Assembly (NCBI RefSeq): GCF_003444775.1
Contig: NZ_CP021081.1
Location: 2,672,001 to 2,736,000 of the forward strand
Direction: 5' to 3'
Length of the DNA stretch: 64,000 nucleotides
DNA from: Deinococcus ficus
GTDB lineage: Bacteria; Deinococcota; Deinococci; Deinococcales; Deinococcaceae
In this document: piece after piece, positions 30,252 through 40,824 of the stretch
Position numbering within the stretch: position 1 is the first letter of the stretch
Layout: the number at the start of each line of letters is the position of its first letter
The notes under the pieces: model-generated
Seen by the model: the letters and a program-made list of their open reading frames with translations, nothing else
The model's database searches: none
What the model was told of the DNA's origin: nothing
Program-made: the position numbers and the translations under genes

Positions 30252-31427
30252 TCAGACCAGCAGGTCCGCGAAGTCCTCTTCGTCCTCGTCCTCGGTGTCG
30301 GGCGTGAGGGGCAGCGTGAGGGTGAACACGCTGCCGGCGCCGCGTTCGGAGGTCACGCCGATCTGCCCGCCGTGTTCTTCCACGGCCATCTTGCAGAACG
30401 CCAGACCCATGCCGGTGTCGAAGCGGCCGTGCAGGGTCAGGCGGCTTTGCTCGAACGCGGCGAACAGGTTGGGGATGTCCTCGGCGGGGATGCCCTCGCC
30501 GTTGTCCTGCACGCTGATCTCCACGCCGCTGGGATGAGCGCGGACGGCCACGGCGATCTGGCCGCCGGCGGAGGTGTGTTTCAGGGCGTTGCTGATCAGG
30601 TTCGCCATGATGCGCCGCAGGATTTCCGGGTCGGCGCTGACGGGGCTGAGGCTGGGGGTGACGTCCACGATCAGGTGCCGGTCGCGCAGGCCGCTGCCCA
30701 CGTCGCTCTGGGCCAGGGTGATGATCTCCTCGAACATGGGGCTGAAGATCAGTTCGCGCCGGAGGTGCATCTTGCCGGCCTGGATCTTGCGGACGTCCAG
30801 CATGTTGCTGGCGAGGTGCAGCAGGTGCTGGGACTCGTCCCGGGCGACCTTGATGAGGTCCTGCGTGTCCTTGGGGATGCGGCGGTCCTCCAGGACGATG
30901 TCGAGGAGGCCCATCACGGCCGCGATGGGGTTTTTCAGGTCGTGCACGAGCATGTGCACCAGCTGGTCCCGGACGCGTTCCTCGTGCTCCCAGGTGTCCA
31001 TGCGGCGCTGCAGGGTGCCGAGGCGTTCATGGGCGGCCCGCTGCTGCTGCACGCGGGCGAGCATGATCTCGATCTGCAGGGCCAGGCCCTCGGGGGGGGT
31101 GGCGTCGCTGACCAGGGCGTCGGCGCCCGCGGCGAGCAGTTCGCCCAGGCCGTGCGTGCCGACCGCGAGCCAGCGGGTGGCGGCCAGTTCGTCACGCTGG
31201 CGCAGCAGCGGGAGGATGTCGTGCAGGGGCACGCCGGGCGTGTCGCTGTACAGCAGCACCACGTCGGGAATGGTGGCGTGCGCCTCGCGCAGCAGGCTCT
31301 CGCCGTCGGTGACGTGAATGACGCGCGCGTGCGGCAGCGCGGCCGCGAGCGTCCGGCAGCGCGCGGCGTGGGCGGTGACGGCCATCACGTGCGGCGGGGT
31401 GGCGGTGCGGGGGTCGGGGCTCGTCAT
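30252..31427 (-). CDS. Histidine kinase with degenerate N-terminal receiver
   Basis: A 391-residue soluble sensor kinase, no membrane segment. Residues 12-125 resemble a receiver domain ([24 protein letters not shown]) but the phospho-acceptor Asp is Tyr60, so it cannot be phosphorylated normally. A coiled coil (about 125-155) leads to the H-box [12 protein letters not shown] (His162) and then HATPase_c with NALKHT (N box), DNGEGIP (G1) and [16 protein letters not shown] (G2). The C-terminus is very acidic ([15 protein letters not shown]). No partner regulator is adjacent. A TACACT box lies 12 bases before the ATG. Confidence 0.9.
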   Translation of the reverse strand: MTSPDPRTATPPHVMAVTAHAARCRTLAAALPHARVIHVTDGESLLREAHATIPDVVLLYSDTPGVPLHDILPLLRQRDELAATRWLAVGTHGLGELLAAGADALVSDATPPEGLALQIEIMLARVQQQRAAHERLGTLQRRMDTWEHEERVRDQLVHMLVHDLKNPIAAVMGLLDIVLEDRRIPKDTQDLIKVARDESQHLLHLASNMLDVRKIQAGKMHLRRELIFSPMFEEIITLAQSDVGSGLRDRHLIVDVTPSLSPVSADPEILRRIMANLISNALKHTSAGGQIAVAVRAHPSGVEISVQDNGEGIPAEDIPNLFAAFEQSRLTLHGRFDTGMGLAFCKMAVEEHGGQIGVTSERGAGSVFTLTLPLTPDTEDEDEEDFADLLV

Positions 31428-31455
31428 GCCGGGTGCTTCAGTGTACCCATTAACC

Positions 31456-31497
31456 GGCGGCCGGGGACGTGCAGGACCGCACGTTGCCCCGGCCGCC
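31456..31497 (-). terminator. Large hairpin at the end of the sugar ABC operon
   Basis: Nested inverted repeat GGCGGCCGGGG-ACGTGC / GCACGT-TG-CCCCGGCCGCC, 6-base loop, just after the permease stop at 31505 on the minus strand. No strong T run follows, so termination may need more than the hairpin. Confidence 0.65.
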
Positions 31498-31504
31498 CGG
31501 ATGC

Positions 31505-32379
31505 TCAGCCCTTGACGCTGCCGGCGAGCAGGCCGCGCACGAAGTAGCGGCCCAGCAGGACGTACACGAGCAGGGTCGGCAGGGCCGCGAGGATCGCGCC
31601 GGCCATCGGCAGGTTCCAGCTGACGGCCTGTCCGCCCGCGAGTTGCGACAGGGCGTACGTGACCGGCTGGCTGCTGGTGTTGGTGAGGGTGGCGGCGAAC
31701 AGGAACTCGTTCCAGACCTGCGTGAATTCCCAGATGATCACGACCACGAAACCCGGGATGCTGATCGGGAAGATCACGCGGCGGTAGATGTCCCAGAAGC
31801 CGGCCCCGTCGATGGTGGCGGCTTCCACCAGGGCGTCGGGGACGTCGCTGTAGAAGTTGCGGAAGATCAGGGTGGTGATGGGCAGGCCGTACACGACGTG
31901 CGCAAGCACCAAGCCCCAGATGCTGCCGTACAGGCCCAGGCCCTTGATGAACTGGAACAGCGGGATCAAGACCGCCTGGTACGGGATGAACATGCCGAAC
32001 AGCATCAGCGCGAAGAGGGTGTTCGCGCCCCGGAACTTCCATTTCGCCAGGGCGTACCCGTTCAGGCTGCCCAGCAGCGCGGCGAGCAGCGTGGACACGA
32101 CCGCCAGGAACAGGCTGTTGCCCATGTTCCCGCCGATCTTCGCCCAGGCGTCCGAGAAGCTGGCCCAGTTCAGCCGCGCGGGCCAGTGCCAGGCGGTGCC
32201 CAGGTTGATCGCGTCCGGGCTTTTCAGCGCGGTGGCGAGCAGCAGGTACACCGGCACCAGGAAGAACAGCGCGGCCACGACCAGCAGCAGGTACGTGAGG
32301 AGGGAGCCGGCCCGCAGGCGCCGGGCGGGGGGGCGGCTGGGGGCGGCCACGGTGAGGGGTGGGGCGGGGGGAACGGTGG

Positions 32380-32383
<4 letters not shown>
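31505..32383 (-). CDS. Carbohydrate ABC transporter permease, MalG type
   Basis: A 292-residue inner-membrane permease with six predicted helices. The EAA loop is [25 protein letters not shown], which contacts the ATPase. The start is GTG at 32383, overlapping the stop of the upstream permease gene by 4 bases (GTGA), so translation is coupled. Together with the MalF-type gene and the binding protein it forms a CUT1-class sugar importer. No ATPase gene is in the operon. Confidence 0.93.
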
Positions 32384-33504
<1,121 letters not shown>

Positions 33505-33577
33505 GGCAGGCCACCTCCTTTCAGGGGTCGGGGCGCGGGCGGGCCGGGTGGCCCCGCCCCGCGCCCCGGGGGAGCGG

Positions 33578-34810
33578 TTACTTGATGCCGGCCTTCGCGG
33601 CCAGCTGGGCGGCGGCGGCGGTGGCGGCCTTGGCGTCGCGGCTGGCGACGAACTGGTCGATCACGGCCCCGAAGGCGCTGGTGAAGCTCTCGGGGGCCAC
33701 GGCGCCGTGCACCAGGCTGCCCACGATGCGGCTCTGCTTCCAGTCGGCGGCGGCGCTCTTGCTGTAGGTGTTGTACTTGCTCAGGTCGCTGTCCAGGCGG
33801 GCGGCGATGCTGCCTTTCAGGGGGTTGAAGGCGTCCTGTCCGGCCTTGCTGCCCAGGACCTTGAGCCAGTTCATGGCCTCGGCGCGGTTCTTGGCGCCCT
33901 TGGGCAGGCCGAAGGAGTCGGCGAGCATCACGAAGGTCTTGCTCGTGCCGGGCGCGACCGCCCAGCCGAAGCCGGTGTTGGGCGCGAGTTTCTTGGTGGT
34001 CGTGAAGTACCCGGCCGCCCAGTCGCCCATGATGTTAAAGGCGCTGGTGCCGTCCGCGATGCGGTCGCTGGCCTGCTGCCAGGACAGGCCCGAGGCGTCC
34101 TTGTTCGCGCAGTCCATGACCTTGCCGAAGGTGGTGAAGCCGGCCACGACCTTGGGATCGGTGAACTTGAGCTTGCCGTTCCACAGCTGTTCCCAGCCCG
34201 CGGCGCCCAGCGTGCCGATCATGACGTTCTCCCACAGGTGCTGCTGCGTCCAGTTCTCCCCGACGACCAGCGGTGCGGCCACACCCTTGGCCTTGAGTTT
34301 GGTGCAGGTGGTCAGAAATTCCGGCCAGGTTTTCGGCGCGGTCACGCCCCAGCTCTTGAGTTTCGCGGGGTTGTACCACATGACGTTGCTGCGGTGCACG
34401 TTCACGGGCACGCTCCAGATGCCGCCCTTGGAGCTGATCAGCGTGATGAGGTCTTTCGGGAAGGCCTTGGACCAGCCCTCGCTCTTGAACAGCGGGGTCA
34501 GGTCCTCCATGCGGCCTGCCACCACCCACGTGCCGATCAGTTCCTGTCCGGCGTGCACCTGGAAGCTGTCGGGCGGGGTGCCGCCCAGCATGCGGGTTTT
34601 CAGCACGGCCTTGGCGTTCGTGCCGGCGCCGCCGGACACGGTGGCGTTGTCCACGGCCACGCCCGGGTACTTCGCCTGGAAGACCTTGATCAGGGCCTGC
34701 AGGGCGGGGCCTTCGTCACCGGACCACCAGGAGAAGATCTCCAGTTTTCCGGCGGCCAGGGCGGAACTGGCGGTGGCGAGGGCAGCGGCGAGCATCAGGG
34801 CTTTTTTCAT
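33578..34810 (-). CDS. Extracellular solute (sugar)-binding protein, CUT1 class
   Basis: A 410-residue secreted binding protein. The Sec signal [19 protein letters not shown] is followed by [29 protein letters not shown], the usual start of family 1 sugar-binding proteins. [16 protein letters not shown] and [15 protein letters not shown] are further family segments. The lack of a lipobox fits the periplasm-like space of a Deinococcus envelope. It overlaps the ROK gene by 4 bases and precedes the two permeases. The exact sugar is unknown; glucose/mannose-type proteins share this layout. Confidence 0.93.
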   Translation of the reverse strand: MKKALMLAAALATASSALAAGKLEIFSWWSGDEGPALQALIKVFQAKYPGVAVDNATVSGGAGTNAKAVLKTRMLGGTPPDSFQVHAGQELIGTWVVAGRMEDLTPLFKSEGWSKAFPKDLITLISSKGGIWSVPVNVHRSNVMWYNPAKLKSWGVTAPKTWPEFLTTCTKLKAKGVAAPLVVGENWTQQHLWENVMIGTLGAAGWEQLWNGKLKFTDPKVVAGFTTFGKVMDCANKDASGLSWQQASDRIADGTSAFNIMGDWAAGYFTTTKKLAPNTGFGWAVAPGTSKTFVMLADSFGLPKGAKNRAEAMNWLKVLGSKAGQDAFNPLKGSIAARLDSDLSKYNTYSKSAAADWKQSRIVGSLVHGAVAPESFTSAFGAVIDQFVASRDAKAATAAAAQLAAKAGIK

Positions 34811-36144
34811 GGGGGTCCTCCGGCAGGAGAAAGAAGGTCTTCGGGAAAGGGGGGCCGCCTGGGCGGCGCGGGCAGTGGAGCGGGCGGCGCGCGGCTGCCG
34901 GGGCTCAGGACCAGGCGGGAGATGGCGTACAGGTGCGGCAGGCCCTGCGGGGTGTACAGCCGGTCGAGCATCATGGCGCCCGCGCCGAGCACGCCGGCGC
35001 TCTCGCCCAGCGTGCTCAGGTCGATGCGGGTGCGGTCGGCGTTGATCTGCATGGTCCGCGAGAGCGCGCTGTCCCGCACGGCGTGCAGGAACACGTCGCC
35101 GGCGTCGGCGAGGCGCCCGCCGATTACCACGACCGCCGGGTTGAACAGGTTCAGCGCCGTGCTGATCGCCACGCCCAGGTGGTGCCCGGCGCCCTGCCAG
35201 ATGCCGCGGGCCAGGGGATCGGTCGCGGCGTGCTGCACCAGGGCGGGCAGCGTGACCGGGGCGGGCAGCGTGGTCGCCTGCCCGCCGGCCCGCAGGTCCT
35301 CGGCGCGGGCCACGAGGACCTGCGCGGCCGCGTAGCTTTCCAGGCTGCCGGGGTTGCCGCTGCGGCCCACCGGGCCCTGCTCGTTGATGCTGATGTGCCC
35401 GATCTCCCCGGCCCCGCCGCGCACGCCGCGGTGCAGCCGCCCGCCCAGCAGCACGCCTGCGCCGATGCCGGTGGCGGCCTTCACGTAGATCAGGTCCGGC
35501 ACGCCGCGGTGCGGGCCGAAGCGCGCCTCGGCCTGGGCGCCCAGGTTCGCGTCGTTGTCCACCAGGACCGCCACGCCCAGCCGGGCTTCCAGCGCCTGCT
35601 GGATGGGTTCGCCGTCCCAGCCGCGCATGTTCGGCGGCCGGACCACCCGGCCGGTCTCCTGGTCCACCGGGCCGGGCACGCCCACGCCGGCCAGGGCCAC
35701 GTGCGCCTGGGGCACGCCGGCGTCGGCGAGCACCTCGCGGGCCAGCGTGCCGATCAGGTCGTAGGTGGGGGCCGGGCCGCTGAGGATGTCGTGCGGGACG
35801 CTGCGGGTCGCCAGGGTGCGGCAGCGCAGGTCCAGGGCGTCCACCCGCACGTGTGTGGCGCCCAGGTCCACGGCCAGCAGCGTGGCGGCGCGGGCGTTCA
35901 GGCTGAGCAGCGTGGCGCGCCGCCCGGCCCGGCCGCTGCCGCGCGTGTCGCCCTCCTGGACCAGGCCCACGCCGAGCAGTTCGGTGACGATGCTGCTGAT
36001 CGCGCTGCGCGAGAGCCCCAGTTCCCGGGAGATGTCCACCCGCGCGCGGTCCCCTTCCCACAGCTGGCGCAGCAGCAGCAGCGTGTGCCGCGCGCGGATG
36101 GCCGCGAGGTCCAGCGTGACCGGCAGGGTGGACTGGGGGGACAT
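34807..36144 (-). CDS. ROK-family transcriptional repressor
   Basis: A 445-residue repressor. The N-terminal winged helix is [37 protein letters not shown]; the ROK sugar-kinase-like domain has [25 protein letters not shown] and the ROK signature with [15 protein letters not shown], where the usual zinc-site cysteines (CxCGxxGC) are absent ([13 protein letters not shown]). It is a sensor rather than a kinase. It is the first gene of the operon, and its stop overlaps the binding-protein ATG (ATGA), so the repressor is made with its target. The tail beyond the ROK fold is Pro/Ser-rich. ATG at 36144 chosen because the helix-turn-helix spacing fits. Confidence 0.92.
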   Translation of the reverse strand: MSPQSTLPVTLDLAAIRARHTLLLLRQLWEGDRARVDISRELGLSRSAISSIVTELLGVGLVQEGDTRGSGRAGRRATLLSLNARAATLLAVDLGATHVRVDALDLRCRTLATRSVPHDILSGPAPTYDLIGTLAREVLADAGVPQAHVALAGVGVPGPVDQETGRVVRPPNMRGWDGEPIQQALEARLGVAVLVDNDANLGAQAEARFGPHRGVPDLIYVKAATGIGAGVLLGGRLHRGVRGGAGEIGHISINEQGPVGRSGNPGSLESYAAAQVLVARAEDLRAGGQATTLPAPVTLPALVQHAATDPLARGIWQGAGHHLGVAISTALNLFNPAVVVIGGRLADAGDVFLHAVRDSALSRTMQINADRTRIDLSTLGESAGVLGAGAMMLDRLYTPQGLPHLYAISRLVLSPGSRAPPAPLPAPPRRPPFPEDLLSPAGGPP

Positions 36145-36245
36145 GGGCAGGGGCTCTCCGGATTCGGGGAAAGAGGCGGGCGGGTGCCACCGCGCGGGCC
36201 GCACAGGACGGGCAGACCGGGCGGTCTGCGGCGGGGTGGGTTGTC

Positions 36246-36286
36246 GATGCGCGCATCTTGCGCCCCCGGAATTTTGTTTGTCAAAC
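36246..36286. promoter_or_regulatory. Candidate ROK operator/promoter
   Basis: GTTTG-T-CAAAC (36276-36286) inside a wider TTTGTTTGTCAAACGAAC stretch resembles ROK (XylR/NagC/Mlc) operators. On the minus strand it contains TTGACA, a perfect -35, with a weak CAAGAT -10 18 bases on. A 12-bp palindrome GATGCGCGCATC lies at 36246-36257. Confidence 0.6.
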
Positions 36287-36359
36287 GAACGAATTAATCA
36301 GATTCAGATACGCGAAACGGGCCAGGGGTGCCCCCGGCCCGTCCTGAACTGCGCGCGGC

Positions 36360-37913
36360 TCAGCCCTCGGAGTCCTCGACCTTCTCCTCCGGCCCGCTGC
36401 CCTCCGGACGCAGCAGCGGGAACAGCAGCACGTCACGGATGCTGTCACTGTCGGTCAGCAGCATCGCCAGCCGGTCGATGCCGATCCCCAGGCCCCCGGC
36501 CGGCGGCATGCCGTACTCCAGGGCCAGCAGGAAGTCCTCGTCCTGCGGGTGGGCCTCGTCGTCCCCGGCGGCCTGCCGGGCACTCTGCGCCTCGAACCGC
36601 GCCCGCTGGTCGAAGGCGTCGTTCAGTTCACTGAAGGCGTTCGCCAGCTCGAAGCCCTGGCAGAACACCTCGAAGCGTTCCGTGACCGCCTCCGTGCGCG
36701 TGCGGTGCTTCTTCGCCAGCGGGCTGATCACCGCCGGGTGGTCCATCACGAACGTCGGGTTGGTCAGCAGCGGCTCCACGTGCTCCCCGAACAGCTTGTC
36801 CAGCAGCTTGTACGCCGGCACGCCGTGCCACTGCGGGTACCGCTCGTCGCAGAAGGCCTTCAGCCGGTCCAGATCCAGCGGATCGAAGTCCAGGCCCGGC
36901 ACGTGCTCCCGAAGGCCCCCCAGGTAATCCACCCGCGCGAAGGGCGGCGTGAAGTCCAGCGCGCAGCCCTGGTACTCGAAGGTGTACGAGCCGTGCACCT
37001 CCATGGCCAGGCCGCTCAGCAGCTCCTCGACCAGCCGGGCGATGTCGGCATAGTCCACGTACGCCCAGTACAGCTCCAGCATCGTGAACTCCGGGTTGTG
37101 CGTCCGGTCGATGCCCTCGTTGCGGTACACCCGTCCGATCTCGTACACCTTCTCGAAGCCGCCCACCAGCAGCCGCTTCAGGTACAGCTCCAGGCTGATC
37201 CGCAGCTTGAAGTCGTGGTTCAGCGCGTTGTGGTGCGTCATGAAGGGCTTGGCCTCGGCGCCGCCGGCCGTGACCTGCAGCGTCGGGCCCTCCACCTCCA
37301 TGAAGCCCCGGGCGTCCAGCTCGTTGCGGATGAAACGCAGGATGCGGCTGCGCGCCTGGAACTTCTCGCGGGCGCCCTCCGTGACCATCAGGTCCAGGTA
37401 GCGGCGCCGGGCGCGCAGTTCCTCGTCCTGCAGGCCGTGAAACTTGCTGGGGAGCGGGTGCAGGCTCTTGACCAGCGGCTGCCAGGAGGTCACGTGCAGG
37501 GTCAGCTGCCCGGTCTTCGTCACGAACGGGAAGCCCCGCACGCCGATGATGTCGCCCAGGTCGATCTTCTTCGTGGTGTCGAACGCTTCCGTGTCCGCCC
37601 GGCTGAAAAACAGCTGCATCTTCCCGAACTCGTCGGTCAGGTCCGCGAAGGCCGCCTTGCCCATGTGCCGCATCAGCGTCACGCGGCCCGCCAGGGCGTA
37701 CGTCTCCTCCGGCCAGGACAGGCCTGGTTCCAGCTTGCCCTCCGCGCCGGCCGGGTGCCCGGCCAGGATGTCGCGCGCGTGATGCGTGCGGGCGTACGTG
37801 TACGGGTGGGCTTCGAACCCGGCCGCGACCTGCGCGTCCAGGTTGTTCAGTCGGCTCACGGTCTGCTCGTGCAGACCCTCGGGGCGCGGGGCGGTGGGGG
37901 CGTCATCCGGCAT
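36360..37913 (-). CDS. lysS: Lysyl-tRNA synthetase, class II
   Basis: Charges tRNA-Lys. The 517-residue protein has an N-terminal OB-fold anticodon-binding domain ([26 protein letters not shown]), motif 2 [19 protein letters not shown] and motif 3 [13 protein letters not shown] near the C-terminus. The ATG at 37913 is supported by a TATACT box 7 bases upstream; an earlier in-frame ATG would overlap that promoter. It follows greA on the same strand, but the promoter and hairpin in between suggest separate transcription. Confidence 0.97.
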   Translation of the reverse strand: MPDDAPTAPRPEGLHEQTVSRLNNLDAQVAAGFEAHPYTYARTHHARDILAGHPAGAEGKLEPGLSWPEETYALAGRVTLMRHMGKAAFADLTDEFGKMQLFFSRADTEAFDTTKKIDLGDIIGVRGFPFVTKTGQLTLHVTSWQPLVKSLHPLPSKFHGLQDEELRARRRYLDLMVTEGAREKFQARSRILRFIRNELDARGFMEVEGPTLQVTAGGAEAKPFMTHHNALNHDFKLRISLELYLKRLLVGGFEKVYEIGRVYRNEGIDRTHNPEFTMLELYWAYVDYADIARLVEELLSGLAMEVHGSYTFEYQGCALDFTPPFARVDYLGGLREHVPGLDFDPLDLDRLKAFCDERYPQWHGVPAYKLLDKLFGEHVEPLLTNPTFVMDHPAVISPLAKKHRTRTEAVTERFEVFCQGFELANAFSELNDAFDQRARFEAQSARQAAGDDEAHPQDEDFLLALEYGMPPAGGLGIGIDRLAMLLTDSDSIRDVLLFPLLRPEGSGPEEKVEDSEG

Positions 37914-37920
37914 GCCCGCC

Positions 37921-37926
37921 AGTATA
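37921..37926 (-). promoter_or_regulatory. -10 box of lysS
   Basis: TATACT on the minus strand, 7 bases before the ATG at 37913. Confidence 0.5.
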
Positions 37927-37942
37927 CGGACGCCGGGGAACG

Positions 37943-37991
37943 GGGCGGGGCCGGCAGGCGGCACCTTCCTGCCCGCCCCCCGGCCCCGCCC
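37943..37991 (-). terminator. GC-rich hairpin between greA and lysS
   Basis: GGGCGGGGCCGG (37943-37954) and CCGGCCCCGCCC (37980-37991), a perfect 12-bp inverted repeat, 16 bases beyond the greA stop. No T run, so terminator function is likely but not certain. Confidence 0.5.
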
Positions 37992-38007
37992 GGCACCCCT
38001 CGCGGGG

Positions 38008-38502
<495 letters not shown>

Positions 38503-38641
38503 TCTGTGTGCCTCCGTTCAGGCCGGGCGTGCTGGCCTGGAAAGTCGCGGGAAAAGGGCCGTGCCGGGATTCGAAGCTGGAATCAGCGCGCATTCTGCCA
38601 CACGCACCCCCCCGCAGCAATGCAGCCCGCCCCGCCCCCGC

Positions 38642-39775
38642 CTACGCGGGCTGCGCCGGGCGGGTCCAGGCGCGGGTCAGCAGCGCCAGCCCCAGCAGCG
38701 CCGCCGCCCCCCCCAGGAACGCCACGGGCACCGCGCCCGCCCCGAAGCGCGCCACCAGCTGCCCCACCAGCCACGGCGCCGCCGCGCCCCCCACCGACCC
38801 CGCCACCAGCAGCGGAGGCACCCACCGCACCGGCAGGCTCGCCGTCATCCACGCCAGGGTCGTCCCGAACACCGGCGCCAGCGCCAGCCCCGCCCCCAGG
38901 CACGCCAGGGCGGCCAGCGGCTTCACGAACAGCAGCGCCGTGAACCCCAGCGCCAGCCCCGCACTCCCCAGCACCAGCGTCCCCGGCTGCCAGCGGCCCC
39001 CCACCACGCCCGCCAGCAGCCGCCCGGCGGTCATCGCCAGCCAGTACCCGCTCACGATCAGCGCCGCGCCGCCCACGCCCAGCGCCTCCAGGTACCGCGC
39101 CGCCCACGCGCCGTACCCGACCTCCAGGAACACGTACATGAACAGCAGCGCGGCAAACAGCGCGAACAGCCCCACCGACGGCCGCTGCGCCTCCACCTCC
39201 GGCCGCGCCTGAATGGCCGGCACGTTCCACACCCGGATCACCACCAGCGCCGCCGCCCCCAGCACCGCCACCGCCAGGAACGGCAGGGCCGCCACCGGAA
39301 GCGCCGCCGTGCGCCCCAGGCCCGCCACCAGCAGCGGCGCCAGCATGCTGCCCAGCCCGAAGCACGCGTTCACCAGGTTCGCATGCCGCGTACCCAGACT
39401 CCCATACGCCGAGTTCAGGCCCGCACTCACGTTCCCCAGCCCGAACCCCCCCAGCAGCGCACACGCCACCGCCAGCGGCCACGACGGCGCCAGCGCCACA
39501 CCCGTCACCCCCAGCGCCAGCAGGACCAGCCCCGCCACCACGATCCGGCGCAGCGACACCCACGCCAGCAGCACCCCCACCAGCGGCGGCGCCGACGCCG
39601 ACCCCAGAAAGTGAGCGCTGGCAATCACACCCACCCCTGCCGTGTCCACCCCGAACCGCTCCTGAAACAACGGAAACGCCGGCCCGTACATCGCCTGAAT
39701 CACGCCCAGCGTCAGGAACGAAGCCAGCCCCGCCGCCAGCACAGGCAGACGGGGCGCAGGATCGGAAGGACTCAC
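38642..39775 (-). CDS. MFS transporter, FucP/sugar-porter-like
   Basis: A 377-residue inner-membrane protein with about twelve hydrophobic helices, most Ala/Leu/Gly-rich (LGVIQAMYGPAFPLFQERFGVDTAGVGVIASAHFLGSASAPPLVG). No motif A variant that names the substrate. The start is a GTG at 39775: TAAGCT lies exactly 6 bases upstream, the leaderless pattern of this genome. The same DNA carries a longer open frame in another frame, made of Gly and Arg and without helices, which I take to be an artefact of GC bias. Substrate unknown. Confidence 0.85.
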   Translation of the reverse strand: MSPSDPAPRLPVLAAGLASFLTLGVIQAMYGPAFPLFQERFGVDTAGVGVIASAHFLGSASAPPLVGVLLAWVSLRRIVVAGLVLLALGVTGVALAPSWPLAVACALLGGFGLGNVSAGLNSAYGSLGTRHANLVNACFGLGSMLAPLLVAGLGRTAALPVAALPFLAVAVLGAAALVVIRVWNVPAIQARPEVEAQRPSVGLFALFAALLFMYVFLEVGYGAWAARYLEALGVGGAALIVSGYWLAMTAGRLLAGVVGGRWQPGTLVLGSAGLALGFTALLFVKPLAALACLGAGLALAPVFGTTLAWMTASLPVRWVPPLLVAGSVGGAAAPWLVGQLVARFGAGAVPVAFLGGAAALLGLALLTRAWTRPAQPA

Positions 39776-39781
39776 CGGGAG

Positions 39782-39787
39782 AGCTTA
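39782..39787 (-). promoter_or_regulatory. Leaderless -10 box of the MFS gene
   Basis: TAAGCT on the minus strand, 6 bases before the GTG at 39775. Confidence 0.5.
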
Positions 39788-39823
39788 CACGAGGCGCATC
39801 AGGGCGCCCCGGGACCACGCAGC

Positions 39824-40771
39824 TTACTTGACGATGGCGACCAGCGACACGAGCAGAATGCCCGTCTTGCCCCCCGGATCGAACCGGTACCCGATGCTGG
39901 GACCCACCATGGTCGGGAGGGAATCCGTGCGGAAGAACAGGTCCCCGTAGACGTACGTGTAATCGTTCGTCCAGTCGCGCACGGCGCGGCCGCGCACGGC
40001 TCCCAGGCCAAAGACGGGGGACGGCCAGCCGCCCGGCAGTCGGTAGGTGACGCTGGCCGTGGACTGCTCATACCGGCTGACTCCGAACTCCGGGATGATC
40101 ACCTCGCCGGTCACGAACCGCTCGAAGTGCGAGGCGTCCAGCACCAGGCCCGGCAGCGGCGAGACGTTCACGGCGGCGTAGAAGTCCGCGCTGAGCTGAC
40201 CCAGCCACGGCACGGGGAACAGGTAGTACCGGCCGGTGGCGGCCACATAGGTGTTGAATTTTCCGAAGGTCTGCCCGTACCCCACCGTGGCCTCGGTGCG
40301 GGTGTAGGGCGCGGCGAGGTCTCCCTTGAAGGCCAGTCCGGCCGTGTTCAGCACGCGCACCCGGTCGTTCCACAGCGTGAAGGCGTACCCGCCGGAGAAG
40401 TCGGAGAGGCCGCCGTCCCGGAGGATCCCGCTGAACTGCATGCCCTTGTAGGGATCGTGGGTGACCTGAAGGGTGGGCACGTTGTAGAACTTTCCGACGG
40501 CGAAGGTGGTGTCGTTCGTGCGCAGGCTGACGGCCGCGTCCAGGTAGGTGGGGGCCTTGACCAGCGTCAGGCGGATGTCCAGCGGGGTGGGCAGCGGGAA
40601 GTAGCGCACGCCGTAGCCGTCGGTGTTCGAGACGACCGCCTGCAGGGACCCGAAGCGGCTGAAGTAGTCCGGGGGCAGCTGAAACCCGCCTGTGGTCTGG
40701 GCGGCGGCGGTGCTGAGGCTGAGAGCGGCGCCCGCGAGCAGGGCCCGGGCGGCATGAAGAAGGCGGGTCAT
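39824..40771 (-). CDS. Secreted beta-rich, outer-membrane-like protein
   Basis: A 315-residue exported protein: signal peptide to about residue 25 (ALSLSTAAAQ), then alternating hydrophobic/polar strands with many Tyr, Phe and Thr (SGGYAFTLWNDRVRVLNTAGLAFKG by position, TYVYGDLFFRTD, VGPSIGYRF) ending in a hydrophobic strand LLVSLVAIVK, which looks like an outer-membrane beta-barrel. Length fits about a dozen strands. No enzyme motif. The ATG at 40771 sits in the centre of an 18-bp palindrome. Function unknown. Confidence 0.78.
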   Translation of the reverse strand: MTRLLHAARALLAGAALSLSTAAAQTTGGFQLPPDYFSRFGSLQAVVSNTDGYGVRYFPLPTPLDIRLTLVKAPTYLDAAVSLRTNDTTFAVGKFYNVPTLQVTHDPYKGMQFSGILRDGGLSDFSGGYAFTLWNDRVRVLNTAGLAFKGDLAAPYTRTEATVGYGQTFGKFNTYVAATGRYYLFPVPWLGQLSADFYAAVNVSPLPGLVLDASHFERFVTGEVIIPEFGVSRYEQSTASVTYRLPGGWPSPVFGLGAVRGRAVRDWTNDYTYVYGDLFFRTDSLPTMVGPSIGYRFDPGGKTGILLVSLVAIVK

Positions 40772-40779
40772 GACCCGCC
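40762..40779. repeat. 18-bp perfect palindrome centred on a start codon
   Basis: GGCGGGTCATGACCCGCC is its own complement; the ATG of the beta-rich protein gene lies at its centre. It could be an operator blocking initiation or an RNA hairpin hiding the start codon. Confidence 0.7.
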
Positions 40780-40824
40780 CATTGTGCCGCACGACGTTGA
40801 CACAAAGATCACTGGCGCGAATCT

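Noticed and set aside
38583..39818. 411-codon minus-strand frame over the MFS gene
   Set aside because: Made almost only of Gly, Ala and Arg with no membrane helices; the overlapping frame at 38642-39775 has twelve helices and a well-placed -10 box.
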